DNA of 64,000 bases from Hirundichthys speculiger. Taxonomy: Eukaryota > Chordata > Actinopteri > Beloniformes > Exocoetidae. The stretch spans positions 371,501 to 435,500 of the forward strand of contig JAGFBZ010000713.1 of assembly GCA_018398805.1 (NCBI GenBank), read 5' to 3'. The position numbers were made by a program, and so were the translations under genes. Below are positions 45,545 through 59,300 of the stretch, piece by piece. Below the pieces are notes generated by a model, which did no database searches, was not told the DNA's origin, and saw only the letters and a program-made list of their open reading frames with translations. Numbering within the stretch: position 1 is the stretch's first letter; each line of letters starts with the position of its first letter.

Positions 45545-46222
45545 CGTATACCACGGTTTAGTATACTACAGATGAGTATACCACAGTTTAGTATACCACG
45601 GTTTAGTATACTACGGATGAGTATACCACAGTTGAATATACCACAGTTTAGTATACCACGGATGAGTATACCACGGTTGAGTATACCACAGTTGAGTATA
45701 CCACGGTTTAGTATACTACGGATGAGTATACCACGGTTTAGTATACCATGGATGAGTATACCACAGTTTAGTATACCATGGATGAGTATACCACAGTTTA
45801 GTATACCACGGATGAGTATACCAGTGAGTATACGAGTTGAGTATACCACGGTTGAGTATACCACAGTTGAGTATACCACGGATGAGTATACGACAGTTAA
45901 GTATACGACAGTTGAGTATACCATGGATGAGTATACGACAGTTGAGTATACCACGGTTTAGTATACCACGGATGAGTATACGACAGTTGAGTATACCACG
46001 GTTGAGTATACCACAGTTGAGTATACCACAGTTGAGTATACCACAGTTTAGTATACCACGGATGAGTATACGACAGTTGAGTATACGACAGTTGAGTATA
46101 CCACAGTTGAGTATACCACAGTTGAGTATACCACGGTTTAGTATACCACGGATGAGTATACGACAGTTGAGTATCGCATGGATGAGTATACACAGTGAGT
46201 ATACCACAGTTGAGTATACCAA
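45545..46222. repeat. 15-bp satellite between convergent genes
   Basis: About 45 units of GTATACCACGGTTGA with variants (CAGTTTA, GGATGA, CGACAGTTGA). The period is a multiple of three, so long repetitive frames exist on both strands, but they are artefacts. Confidence 0.97.
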
Positions 46223-46389
46223 GACAGATCTGGATTTAATCTGGTCTTCAGGTAAGAAACCCCTCAGTTAGAAGAGGTTCAAGACGACCCAACGGACCTC
46301 TACACGAGGCTGCATTTATGTGTTTAAATTAACAGCTCAAACATGGCAGCACACGGTCCAAGAAGGAAAAAAAAGTCAACAACCTTATT

Positions 46390-46405
46390 TTTATTTGACT
46401 TTATT
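46390..46405 (-). terminator. nup98: nup98 polyadenylation signals (two AATAAA)
   Basis: Minus-strand AATAAA occurs at 46400-46405 and 46390-46395, about 0.77 kb beyond the nup98 stop codon. The intervening DNA is the likely 3' UTR. Confidence 0.55.
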
Positions 46406-47171
46406 AAAAAATATCAACAAAATCATGATGAAAACATGCGCACACACAACCATCCACGTACACGACTCAGAGACGGTGGAGCTGAACTTCCTGTGGTTCA
46501 CGCCCACCTCACTGACGAGATTCAACTCACATCACGTTCCCTGAATGTTTGTCCACGAGCTGCACACGTTTCTGAAAACACACCTCTGATCGACATTCAG
46601 ACCCAAACAAACACCACAAATCTACAAAAATAGGCCGTCGGGCTTTTAACTCTAGACGTTGGCTTTCCCTCCGAGTCGCTGGGAGCAGCGTCTCTAGAGC
46701 ATCGGATCATCAAAACCAGAGACGTCCATGAAAACCTCCAGAGGAACCAACAGAGCTGATCTACGTAGAAACCCAACGAGGTTCAGCTGTTCAACAAGGA
46801 AACATCATTTGAATCAGAACGTTTGGTTGGAAAGAACTCTGTTGGGCCGCTGGTTCTGCCCCGGAGCTGCCGTGTGATCGACCCGAACATCTCAACCGTC
46901 CGGTTCTGTAGTTGATCCAGGAGATCCTGGTGATGGAGCCAACACTAATTAACTCCACATTTCTGCCACCAGACCAGAGAGCCGGGTCTGGACCTGACTG
47001 AGATCGGTCCAAACACCTGATCAGGAAATTAAAAATGTTTAAATGGTTTCACGTGTTCAAATCCAGGTGGAGTCGCTGATCCGTCGGGATGAAGCAGAGC
47101 GCCGTCGTCAGTGTTCATGACGTCACGCACACCGACGCCCTCCTACTGTAACGGCGCCGCCCACGGCGCTC

Positions 47172-47374
47172 TCATTGGCTGACGATGAGCTGGCGCAGGT
47201 ACGACTGCGTGAGTCCTCGCAGCTCCTCCAGCGTGTAGTCCTCCGGCATCGGCAGGCGCCCGATGTGCGGCGCCAGCTGGGCGAGCGGGATGCTGAGGGA
47301 GTCGGCGGCGGCCGCGTCGCCCTGCTGAAGACTCAGGACCACGCGCAGGATGTTCGCCACACGCTTCGCCATCT
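47172..47374 (-). CDS. nup98: nup98 last coding exon
   Basis: It encodes MAKRVANILRVVLSLQQGDA, then IGRLPMPEDYTLEELRGLTQ and a C-terminal SYLRQLIVSQ before TGA (47172-47174). The IGRLPMPEDY block is the conserved NUP98-NUP96 C-terminus. Confidence 0.97.
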
Positions 47375-50300
47375 CTGCAGGGAGGGAGGAGGGGGGGGGG
47401 GGGGGGCTTGGTTAGGTCAGAGCTCAGGTCTTTAAAACCGAAACGGGTCGTAGTTGTTATCCGTTTCTCTGAAACTACCAGAGATGTTTATGGAAGTATT
47501 TCTGTGCCATCTGAGTTTGAATACAATTTTTTAAGATTGAAAATTTTCAGCATCAAAATCAGACTTTGAATTTAAAAAACATCAGATTTCTAGCACTGAA
47601 TTTTTTTTTCCTCTGAATTTATTTTGTTAAAATAAATTCAGTGTTTAAAAAAATTGTCTTAAAATATTCAGTTTTTCAAAATTCAACACACAAAGAAATT
47701 CAACACCCCAAAAAATTCAGTGTAAAAAATTCAATTTCTAAAAAAAAAAAAAAATCAGTGTAAAAAAATTCAACCTAAAAAAATTCAGTGTAAAAAGAAC
47801 CAGACTCAACATCCGGGTCACCGGGGAGAAGCAATCGATCCCTGTCTCAATTCAGCCAACGTCCAGCCATTAAAAGTTTATTGTAGATATTGATCAATAA
47901 TATCAATCCAGTTAATGTGCAACGTGTCGAGTGATATCATTTAATAAATGTATTTTAAATGTTTAATACAAACAGCAAATAAAGTAAACAGACTTACTGC
48001 AGCACCATCACCTGAGTTTGCTGACCGGTCCGTCTTACTATCTGGGTGGGTGTCACATGATTGGCTGGACGTTGGCTGAATTGAGACAGGGATCGATTGC
48101 TTCTTCCTGGTGACCCGGATGTTGAGTCTGGTTTTTTTTTTTTTACACTGAATTTTTTGAGGTTGAATTTTTTTTTACACTGAATTTTTTGAGGTTGAAT
48201 TTTTTTACACTGAATTTTTTGAGGTTGAATTTTTTTTATTTCGAAAAGTTTTTAATTTTGAAAAACTGAATATTTTAAGACAACAATTTTTTTTAACACT
48301 GAATTTATTTTAACAAAATAAAATTCAGAGGCAAAAAAAAATTCAGTGCTAGAAATCTGATGTTTTTTAAAATTCAAAGTCTGATTTTGATGCTGAAAAA
48401 TTTCAGTCTTAAAAATTTGTATTCAAACTCAGATGGCACAGAAATACTTCCATAGATGTTTCACTGCGTCTGCAGCTCAGACTGACTGGCCTGACCTGCA
48501 GGAGGCGCTCGTTTAATCAGTTACAAACAAAAACTTATCTGATCATGGCGGCTTTTTCATGTTAATTAACACAACGCTGAGAGAGAAAGACTCAAGCAGA
48601 GGTTTTAGAGAAACGAGCAACCTTTTCTAGACTGGCTGAAACCGGGTCATGTGACTGGACGACGAGCCCGGACTCAGCAGGTCTACGTCAGGAAGACTGA
48701 AAAATAAACGTAATAAATAAATGTCCAAAAACCTCAAATGAAACGTTCTGAAGAAAAGCAGACCAGAATTCTTCCAGACTGAAAACTAGTAGTTTCATCT
48801 TTCTGCAGGTTTATTACTTTACAGTTTTATTATCTTTTCCATTTTTATCTTTGTAAAGTCATCTTAAACTCTACAAACAAACTTGTCTCAGCTAAAGGTG
48901 GATCTACAAACTTTGAATCTTAGACTTAAACATTATTAGTTTTTTGCGTTAATTTTTATTTAATGATACTGTAAAAATAAATAATGAGTCGTAGGTTTGA
49001 ATCTAATACTGACTCACTGGAAGAGGACTTTTTTAAATAACTAATTAAAAGAGGGCGTTCAAACTTCAACATCTCAGCTGCTTCGGTTTCTACTGTATCT
49101 GGTCACATGGTTCCACCCGTATGTTCAGCCAATCACAGGACAGGAGTGAGTCATGCCATCACCTGATTGGGCGAGCCGGTCCTTGGCGGCGCTGCAGGGC
49201 AGCAGCTCGATTCTGCTGCACAGCGACGTCACGTCGGTGTAGAGGCGCTCCAGCTCGTAACCGGGGTTCTCCATCTGAGACGAGAACAGGGTCAGACCGT
49301 TAGAACCCAACTCTTCTTCTCACCAACCCAAGAGACCGATTATTCTGCAGGTTCAACCCCCGAACATCTCTGACAGGCCGATACTCAGGTAGGTTTACTG
49401 TCACTGAACCAGCGTCCCGGTCCAAGAAAACAAAAACCAAACGGGCCAGGACCGGGGGGACGGACCTTTATTCATTAGATAAGGAAAAAGGGGGACACGA
49501 GGAGAGGAGTTGAGATCAGCCTCCTTCTGAGACTCAGTTCAGACAGCAGTAACAGCTGAGGGTCAGTCGCCTCTAGAGGAGCTTCCTTCAAGCTGAGCTA
49601 CCAACTTCTCCAAGTTCTTCTCCATCCTGTCAGTGAGGTCAGGAGAGGTCAGGTGAGGCAGCACCCCGCTGAGCCTCACCATGGATTGCGCAATGACTCG
49701 GCTAACTGTGCTGCCATGCTATGTAGTGAGACCAGATCGCCGTCTCTTTGTATGTCACTATTAAAATGTTCAAACACGTTTGCTATTTGGAATAAGTTTC
49801 CATAGTTTAGCTGATTTATATAATGAACAGCAACTATATGTGTGTAATGTGTTTCTTGTGCCGGCACGATCATAAAACGGCTGAGAAGAGGCACGGGGTG
49901 AAGCACGCACTTCTCCTGCCTCACGTTAGGGGGCACTAGTGAGCACAGGGATTCTTCTTGCGACACATTGGCTGCAGAATAAGTGACAGCAAGCGCTGTC
50001 ACTTATTCTGCAGAAGGAGCGGCGCATGGACTTCATTTATAAGTAAAGGTAAGACCATAATAACTTTTTTTAAAATTAAATGTGCTTTTTTGTGCGCTAC
50101 AGTTTGTATGTGTAAAGCATTTATATGTGAATGACGATAGGAGGTTTTAAACATAAACAGTGAACACCTGCCAATCAAATGGTGAATAAGTTGTTCTGGA
50201 GGGTTCATATGCTCGTAAATCTGACTGATGAAGTCAGTGCCTCACCAGCCATGAATCTCACCGCACGTCACTGGAAACAGCATATAAAACAAACACAGAC

Positions 50301-53300
50301 TAGTTCAGAGGCAGCCTGAAGTTCTCTGGAAAACACTGAGATGCTTCAGAAGATCAGATTTTCATCGTCGATCTCACCACAGAGGAACAGAAAACAGCAT
50401 CATCTCCTCCATGACTCTAAATGTGAACGTTCATGCTCGGCAGCTACAGACCAGATGTGAGCTGTGCTCATCTGGACACACACCTGCTGGGTGTCCTGCA
50501 GAGTCTTGATGACTCTGATGTAGTCCAGGTAAACCCGCCCTGCCGTGTCCCAGTCCTGGATGGTGGCGCTGTGTTCAGGAACCGCCAAACCCTCCAGGAA
50601 CTCCAGGAGGAAGTCGTGGTTGTCGTTGATGATGCAGTCTGCAGCAGGAACAGAGAGCAAACCTTCAGGACCAGAGATGAAGAGGAGCCTGTAACGGTCC
50701 GTTTATTAAAGTATTAAACCCCTGAGCTCAACACAACAACATGAGGAGGGGCAGGGCTGCACCTGAGGCCAGGTGGCGGATCAGCAGCCGGTGGCACCGG
50801 TTCCAGTGCCCGGCCCGGTACAGGTGCAGGGCCTGCTGGTGTCTGTCGCCGTGGCGATGGGCCCGCGTGGCCTTGGCCTCGTGGATCCACTGCTCCGGGA
50901 TCAGCAGCCTCTCGGTCAGGAAGCGCTCGCGCTGCAGCGACTGCTCGGTGTCCTGCAGGGGGCAGTGGAGGGTCAGCACCTCCCTGACGGCCCGCTCTCG
51001 CTGGCTGGAGACCCGAGGAAGAGGAGGGAGAGATGAAGGTCAGGAAAGCAAGATGGCGGCGCGCACGGGTGCAGCTCTTCATTTAGGTGCTTGTTTTTTC
51101 TACTTTTTGTACTTTTTCTGAACCCCATTGACAATCTTTGGGATGTTCTGGAGACTCAGACTCTACCATCATCAATGACAGATCTGGGAGAAAAATTAAT
51201 GCAACACTGGATGGAAATAAATCTGGGGACATTGAAGAAGCTCATCGAAACAATGACACAGCAAATGTGTGACGTAATCAAAGCTAAAGGCGGTCCAACG
51301 AAACAGAGTGGATGAGCTTCTTTGGTGGCAACTTTTTTATATCCCAAGTTTATACTGACACCACAAAACTAGAAGAGAAGAAGAAAGACCCTTCACATCA
51401 TCTGAACAAGTCAAAGATCCTCTGGAGGAGGTCGGAGCTAGGGGTGTCCCGATCCCGATCCCCTGATCAGATCGGCCTTCGATCTTAAAAATTTAAGGTG
51501 GATCGGATCGGCCGATCAACATTATTATAACACGCCGATCTTTTTTTCATTATTTTTTTCCTCAAAAAGTGATCCTGATTAACACAAATTAATAAAGTAA
51601 TCATATTACAAAAAAATAAATATTTTTTAAACTATATACATTTAATAATTTGCACTGAAATGAGGTTTCCCAGCAGCGCTGTCTTGTATCCACCTTAAAA
51701 GTTTTAAGACTGGCATCGTTAGGCTAAACTTTAGCAAAAATGTCAGCAGTGTGGCAGCGCTATAAAATTACAAAGACTGACGCTTCGACTGCGACTTGCA
51801 ACATGTGGAAGGCTGAGATATCACGAGGGGTAAGTAAGAAGAGAGTTTACAACACCACCAATTTAATCAGGCACTTAAAAAAGCACCATATTACCGAACA
51901 CGCAGCCTTCTGTCAGGCTGCCGACGGCAGCAAACGCTCTGTGAAACTTTTAAAAGAAAGGACAAACTCCCGAAAGACTCTGAGAAATACAGAAAAATCA
52001 CCGAGCTAATCGCGGAATGTATTACTGAGGACGACCAGCACATTTACAAAGCATTTAACCGGCTCATTAATTACCTCGAGCCTCGTTCCCGTCATTACAT
52101 GAACGACAAAGGACACAAAGGTGCGCGAACATGTGCAGCGGGTCTTAAAAGAAGTTAAGTTAATATTTTATGTTACTTTTATTCTGATGTGATTTCATTG
52201 ATTGCAAAGACTTCTGCTAGTGTTTTCATTGCCTTAAACTGCTAGCCAAGTTCACCTGCTGCTATTTAAATGAAGTGCTATGTTCTTTAGTACTGAGACT
52301 GTTGAACAGTCACTGTTCTGTAACTAAATGTGTTTTATAATAATTCTCCCAAACAAAAAAGAAAGAAAGAAGAGTGTTTAAATAAGTTATTGTTTATTTT
52401 ATGAGATTATAAAAGCTATTAATCTCAGCTTGGATGCAGGCCTATTTATTAATGTACACAGGAAATAAAATGCATGGGAAATTAAACTCTGTTTGCCCAC
52501 TCAAAAAAAGTGAAATCGGATCGGGAAAAATCGGGAATCGGCCGATCATCAAAATTAAAAGATCGGAATCGTAGAGGAACGTAGAGTTAGCACCGGTAAC
52601 ATTCAGGAACAGGAGACAGATTAGACTTAAAATGATGAAACCAGGACAGACTGGTATCAGCACCATGGGAGCAGGAACATCTGGAGGAGGACATGAACAG
52701 CTCAGGATCCAAAGACACCATAGCATGTGTCAAACACGGTGGAGGCAGTGTTATGATGAGGCAAACATAACATCCTCACTGGTGTTATTGATGACTAACT
52801 GCTGACAGAAGCAGGGCTGTAACGATGCACTAATCACGCGATACGATACACGATACTTGGCTCACAATATGAAATATCGATATTCATCTTACAATACATT
52901 TACATCATTTTCTGAAAGATTTTAAAGGGACAAAGTGATTTTGGTGACATCTTGTGAGTGTTCCAATGACTTTGTTTGAATTAATCGAACTGAAAGCATC
53001 AATTACACATTACATGGCTGCAAATTGTTGCTTGCAAGCTTTTAAAGGTGGGACACCAGGGTTTTGGAAGAAGCTTAGAATATCGATACCCGCGGACGAA
53101 AAAAATCGATACTCGATACAATATTGATATATATATCGCAGAATTGATAAAATCGCTCAGCTCTAGACAGAAGCAGGTAGGTTCATCCATCGGTCTGAAA
53201 CCAGCAGAGCAACTGGGAGCAGCTGCAGTGAAGGTCTGGTAAACCACCGACTGTTTCAGAAGGTAGACTTCTCTTAAAAATGGCTCCAACTCCAAAATGG

Positions 53301-56300
53301 TAAATACTATTTTTGAGAAACCTCTTAGAGCTGAAAGTCATCAGTTTGATCTCATCTTCACTAGGCTTGGGCGGTATTACGGTAATACCGTATACTTCTG
53401 GTATTTAAAAATAGCAGCGGTATCAGTTTTAATACCGTCATAAAAAAATGCAATGAATGATTTCTGTGGTTTAAAGTTTAGTTTCTCTCCTGTATCGCTG
53501 TGTGTTCTGCTTTATTTTACCGTTTATTCATGTTCGCTCGCAGCTGATCTTGGTTTGACTCGTCCTGTTAAGGTACTGACGATGAAAACAACACTTCCTG
53601 AGTTTGCTGCTTCAAAATAAAAGCTTCTGATGAAACTAATAATGTTGGACTTTTATGTTGAAGAATTTATAGGAAGTGAAACGTTCAGCATCAGACACTT
53701 TAGTATAAAGCACGTTTCAGCAAACACACACCTCGGCAGCAGAGAGGAGCTGGGGCAGAGAAGGAACAGTTAAAACTACAGTGAAAAGCAAGAAATACAC
53801 AAATAAATAACAACTGTAGTTGAGCCAACTTTATATTGAAGCACTGAACTGCTGTTTCGAGGTAAACTCGCCTTTTTTTTCCAGGCGTAAAGCCCCGCGG
53901 CGGCGCACATAATGGGGACGGCTGTTTTAACGCGCGGCGTCCGCCGGTGGTGTTTGTTCGCCTTAATAGTCGCGGGAATACCGTATACCCCGGTAAAATG
54001 TGAGGGAAGTTTGACGCTATCAAAATTTGGATACCGCCCAAGCCTACTCTTCACAACTCCAATGTTGATACGACCAGATGGCTACTGAACATGGACATGA
54101 TGCTCCAGTTACAGTTTTATCTGGAGTTAACGCGTATTAACAGTATTTCCCTTTTGTGCACGTTGGCTTCTCTTAATCTACCAATGGTCTTGAATAGTTT
54201 ATTTTTTTAGTCCATTACGTGATTAAATGATAAAATACCTCGACATACTTGAGCGTTAAAATCAGCGGCAGATGTTTGGACGTGAGCGGCGGCGTGGACG
54301 CACCTGTGGTCGGGGATGTGCAGCAGGATGAAGACGGCCATGTGCCACAGGCCGGCGCTCTCCAGCTGGGCGGCGTAGCTGGCGTGGAGGAGTCCCTGGC
54401 GCGAGGCGCTCAGGTGGCTGTAGTTCAGCGCCTGCAGGACGCCCCACAGGTGCCAGCTCAGCCGGTAATCCAGGCGCTGCCAGGTGACCGTGAGCGGGTC
54501 CAGCAGCTGCTGCAGGCTGTAGTGTCTGCGGGGCGACAGTTCTGTTAGAACCGGTCCGCGCCGCCTGCTGCAGACAGGTGAGGTCTCTCTTACCTGTCGC
54601 TGTAGAGCTTCAGCAGGTGAAAGCACAGATCATACAGCGGCCGTTTAGACTCCTCCTCCTCCTCCTCTGACTCCTCCTCCTGCAGGTAGGGAGGAAGCGG
54701 GGCGCAGCAGTACTTTCCTCCCTCAGCTGAGCCCTGCAGGACACAAGCAGGAACTGTCACATCTCACAGCCGCAGACAGGTGTGCAGACCGCTGGCGGGC
54801 AGCAGCTCACCTGGAAGGCGACTTCGTATTTGGTGAGGGCGTCGGCCACGGACGCAGTGGGAGGCAACATGAACCAAAGGTGGAGCGCCACGCAGCGTTT
54901 CCAGTTGAGCTCCGAGCAGACGTTCACCACCGAGTCTGGCGACTGCCAAACCTGCAGGAAACAAGATGGCGGTCAGACTTCAGCCGCTGGCTTCTGGCTT
55001 CATCGGCTTCATCATCGGAGGCATCGTACCGGTTTTCCAGCGAGCAGCGCGAAGATGCGGAGCCGCTCCTCGGTCAGGTAGCAGTCGGTCTGCATGCGGT
55101 TCCAGTCGGCGAGCTGTAGGGCCAGGAGGTCCCGGCAGTCCTGCGAGCCCACGGCCTGAGACAGCAGCACCGACAGACGGTGGTCGCCTGCAGACGAAAA
55201 CCAGCAGCTTCATACAGGAACCCTGGAGGAGCTTAAACCCCCCCCACATCGGTCCAGAAAGACAACGACCCACATCCGGCTCTCCTCACCTTCCTTCTGA
55301 GCGAGTCGACACGCCTCGCTGATCCGATTCCCCGTCAAGTAGCTGAAGATGGCGTCCGTGTGGCGACCTTTCCCCGCCAGAGCCACCTCCTCCTCCACCC
55401 TGTGGGTGGCGCCGCGGGACAGCCAGGCCGAGAAGGTCCGCCTCCTCTGCAGCTGCTGTTTGTACTCGTTGGGCATCTCCGTGTCCGGCTCCTGGTCTGA
55501 GGGGCCCAAGCGGCCCCACAAGGCTTCACACAGAGTCCAGACCTCGGCCCAGTGACCGAAGAGGGCTGGGGGGGGGGGGGGGGGGGCATTAATGGAAACA
55601 GGTTAGACCGTCAGCAGGTCCAAGACTCGTACAAACATCTGCTCCTACACGTGCTTATGAGAGTCCTGATGGTCTCTTTATAAGTTAAATGTCATTTTCA
55701 AACTTTCCAAAGCTCTTGGAGCTCATTTCTCTGCATTCATGTAGTGGAAACGCTCTAGAAACCCCCAACACCCATTTGACTGGACCCAGATGGATTCTTC
55801 TAGTGATCTAGCAGTTATATTGATGTAAACTTCTACCAGTAACAGAAACAACCTGAGATCCAGAATGATTGATTTGTCACAGAGACTGGGGATCACATGA
55901 ATCAACTGGGAAAATAATTTATGATGGTGAAACATGTAAAGTAAAACCAAACTCAAAGTTTTTTTTTGGTAATTTCTCTTCTTTACACCATTAAAACCTG
56001 TGGATTCTCAGCTTTAAAACCACTAACAGGCAGCATCTTCTAATGCAACTCAAACTGATCCGTTAAAGGGTCGTGTGGCTGCAGGTTTTTGTTCCAACAT
56101 GCAGCAGCACAGCTGACTGGTTTTAGTCAATCAACTAGTTGTCTTCACTAAAGATCTGAACCAGTTCAGTTGATTGAATGAAACAAGTCAGCTGTGTTTC
56201 TGCGGCCACACGGCCATTTAACGGACCAGTTTGAGATCCCTGTTCTAATGTGTTGACTTCCACCAACTAAAGACTGGGAACTACAGGATCACCACTTCAG

Positions 56301-59300
56301 CAGCTAACGTCCCTGTTGGTTTGGTGACTAACAGAGTCACGGGACGGCAATCTGCGTGAAAATGGACCGAAGACTAGCAATAACATTAAACAAGTTTGAT
56401 TTTAACACCAAGATGTAGGAAAATAATGCACTTGGATCAACTCAAAGTCTGATTTATGGTTCCACTAAGGTCAGGGACCCACGTCGTAGCTGGCATTTTA
56501 CTTGCTTTATGACTCAGACGTAGTAACAAGTAAATAAATCTAATGAATTTGAACGGATAGATCTTAACTAACTCATTTTAGTAGTTACGGGAAATACAAC
56601 ACTACCAGGTGGACCCATCACGTTCGCTTGGAAGGAGAACCAAATGCGACGCTACATTTTTAGGAAGGATGACATCGGTTTCCCAGCGACACCAGAGACG
56701 TGTTGCTGGTTTGATGTGGAGGCCTAAACCACCCATCAGACTCAAAGGCTACGATTTCCTTCCAGCTGTGGAAATTAATCTGCAAGCTTGAAAGGCAGAC
56801 CCAGGACCTGCTGGGGAGATGATTTTCTCAGATAGGGTTGAGGTGGTGTCCCTCGGTCTCCTTCCAGAGGAGCTGGAGGACCTCTGGTGCTGCTGGGACC
56901 AGAACCCAGATGAGCAGAAGTTAACAGATGGACCCTGAAATCCCTTCAAAGGTTATCTAGTTGAAGCTGGAACAGAGGCCACCGAGTAGCGGTTAACCTG
57001 CACCGAGGGTCCGTGTGTTTGCATCTGCAGCGGGACTCACGCTCTGCGTCGCCCTGCTTGTCGTTCAGCTCCGTGATCCACTCGGCGTACTCGTGCAGCG
57101 CCGCCACGCCGGTCTGCGGCCGCGCCAGAGGGCAGGCGGCTCCGTCGGGAACGTGGACGGTGCTGTGCTTCAGGTGGATCTCCAGGGGGCAGTGCACCGC
57201 CGCCTGGCCGTCGTCCCCGTCCTCCCCGCTGGTCCTCGTCTGTGAGGAGTCCAGACCCAGCAGCTGCTCCAGAACCACCTTGTAGGGGCTTTCTGTGAGC
57301 CTGAAGGAGAGCGGAGCTCGTTACTTCCTCTGCACTCACGACATTTAATCAATCAGCGTTTTATGAGTCAAGATATTCTGAACTTTCTGTTTAACAAGCA
57401 AAACTGTGATTTAAAAAAGGACAAATGGTCCAAAAGTCTCACAGTCATTCTACAAAACCCTGACTGCAATTTTAAAACTTGTCATTTTTACAAGAGATCT
57501 TTATAATTTCAGAACAAAAGCCTCAATGTTAAAATAAAAATATTTTATGACAGTTGACCATTTTACTACAGAACCTGCTGATTCAGGAACCAGATGTTGT
57601 AGTTCTGAAGCTGAGACTCCAAGAGTCCAGTCAGCTGACCCTCACCAGGAAAAAAAAGAGCATAAAATCCCACAATCCAACACTTCAAGGGTCGGTTTTT
57701 AAAATCGAACCAACCGGAGCAGGTTAGTTCTGAGGAACTGATCTGAAAACACACCTGACTGAGCAAAATACCACCCCTTTGAGTGTAACCATGGTGATGA
57801 TGTGGCCTAGGATGACACAGAGTGACACTGCTGCCTACGCAAAGCATCTTGGGAAGGCGGGGCGTCCGAGCAGAGCTTTTTAAAAGGCTGAGCTTTGCTA
57901 CTTCATCTAAACGAAGGCGAGGGAGGACATTGTTCTCTGCGTTGTCTCTAGTACGTATGGAGGTTGGTGGAGAAAATTAAAACTTTACGTCGTTATTAAA
58001 GACCACAAGAGAAACCGATGGAGGCAGGTTGATGATCCCTGCCTGTCTGAGGTTCAGAGCATCTTCATTTGCTGGAGTTAAAGCTGTTAATGACTCTGTT
58101 TTTACAGATTTACATCTGACGTGACTGTAAGTTGACGTTTTGAAGTAACGGTATGAGACCAGCGGACAGGCGGCCTTAGCTTTAAACAGACTAGCGGTAG
58201 CAGCGGGTATCTGACTGGTTCCTGTGAGATGCCACGTTCACGTGTTCACTTGGCTGCATCGAGTTGAAATGATGTCTCATTTACGTGGATGTTATAGACC
58301 TTTTCGGGCCAGCCCCCCCGGAAGTACCCCGTCCCCCATTGCTGGGTTGTGCTACAGAGCGACACTTTCACCGGCTCGCAGATTAACCAGTGTTTTTCTC
58401 TTTCTACAAATATATATTTTTATAATGTCGAGTCGGTCGAGTGGGAATACATGATCCATCATAAACTGTGCCAACAATGGCGTGAAAATTCAACAATGGA
58501 AGAAGAAAGTATGTGAAATACACAAGCCTTTACTGCACGAAGACTGCCTTGTTTGCAGAACAAGAAGTTAGGAAGACGTGGGTGAAAAATATCAACAGAA
58601 AGGACTTTGTTCCAAATGAATACAGCCGGGTGAGTTTTCGTTAACATTTAATCTCGTACTATTCATAGTCTCGCTGAGATTCTGGCCGAAAGAACAGCAG
58701 TATGAGGCTACTGTAGCCCTCGGCGCTAGCACAAGCCTATAAATCAATGAATGAATGAATTAGGAGAATGATAAAATAAATTAAATATAACATTAACACA
58801 TAGCCTAATTTACCGCTAGCGTTAACGTTACAGTAGCATAATCTTTATGGCTTGTTGACGTTAGTTATAGCCAGCGTTGCATTTTTCACGTATTCCCACA
58901 GTTTTTAGTGTTTGGTTACGGGAATAGATCATGCTATTTCCATAACCAATCATTAAAAACAGCGATAAACTACCTTCATCTGTAACTGGAGGCCACTGCC
59001 TAACATCATCAATCCAAGACATGTCTGCGTTATCAGTAACAGATCCTCCACGCTGCTGTGTTTGGGTTACTTAGGTGGAGCGCCGCACACTCCAGTTATG
59101 GCGGGGCCACTAGGGGGCGCATGTCCACAATTTTTAAGTCAAAAAGGTGTATAGGACGAAGCTGAGCTTCATCCTGCTTGTTTGGTCTCCATCTTACTGT
59201 GTGAATGAAATGATTGAATGACCTCAGTGTCCCTTCAACAGGAAGAAGTTTATTTGAGAAGGTTCTCTGACTTCTACATGGAGACTCTTACGGTTTGGTC

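Noticed and set aside
45484..46271. Frames such as SIPRLSIPQ and GILNCGIL on both strands
   Set aside because: The 15-bp period is a multiple of three, so the repeat stays open by arithmetic. The composition is not protein-like.
54880..55322. Plus-strand frames opposite nup98 exons
   Set aside because: They are antisense shadows of conserved nup98 coding exons.
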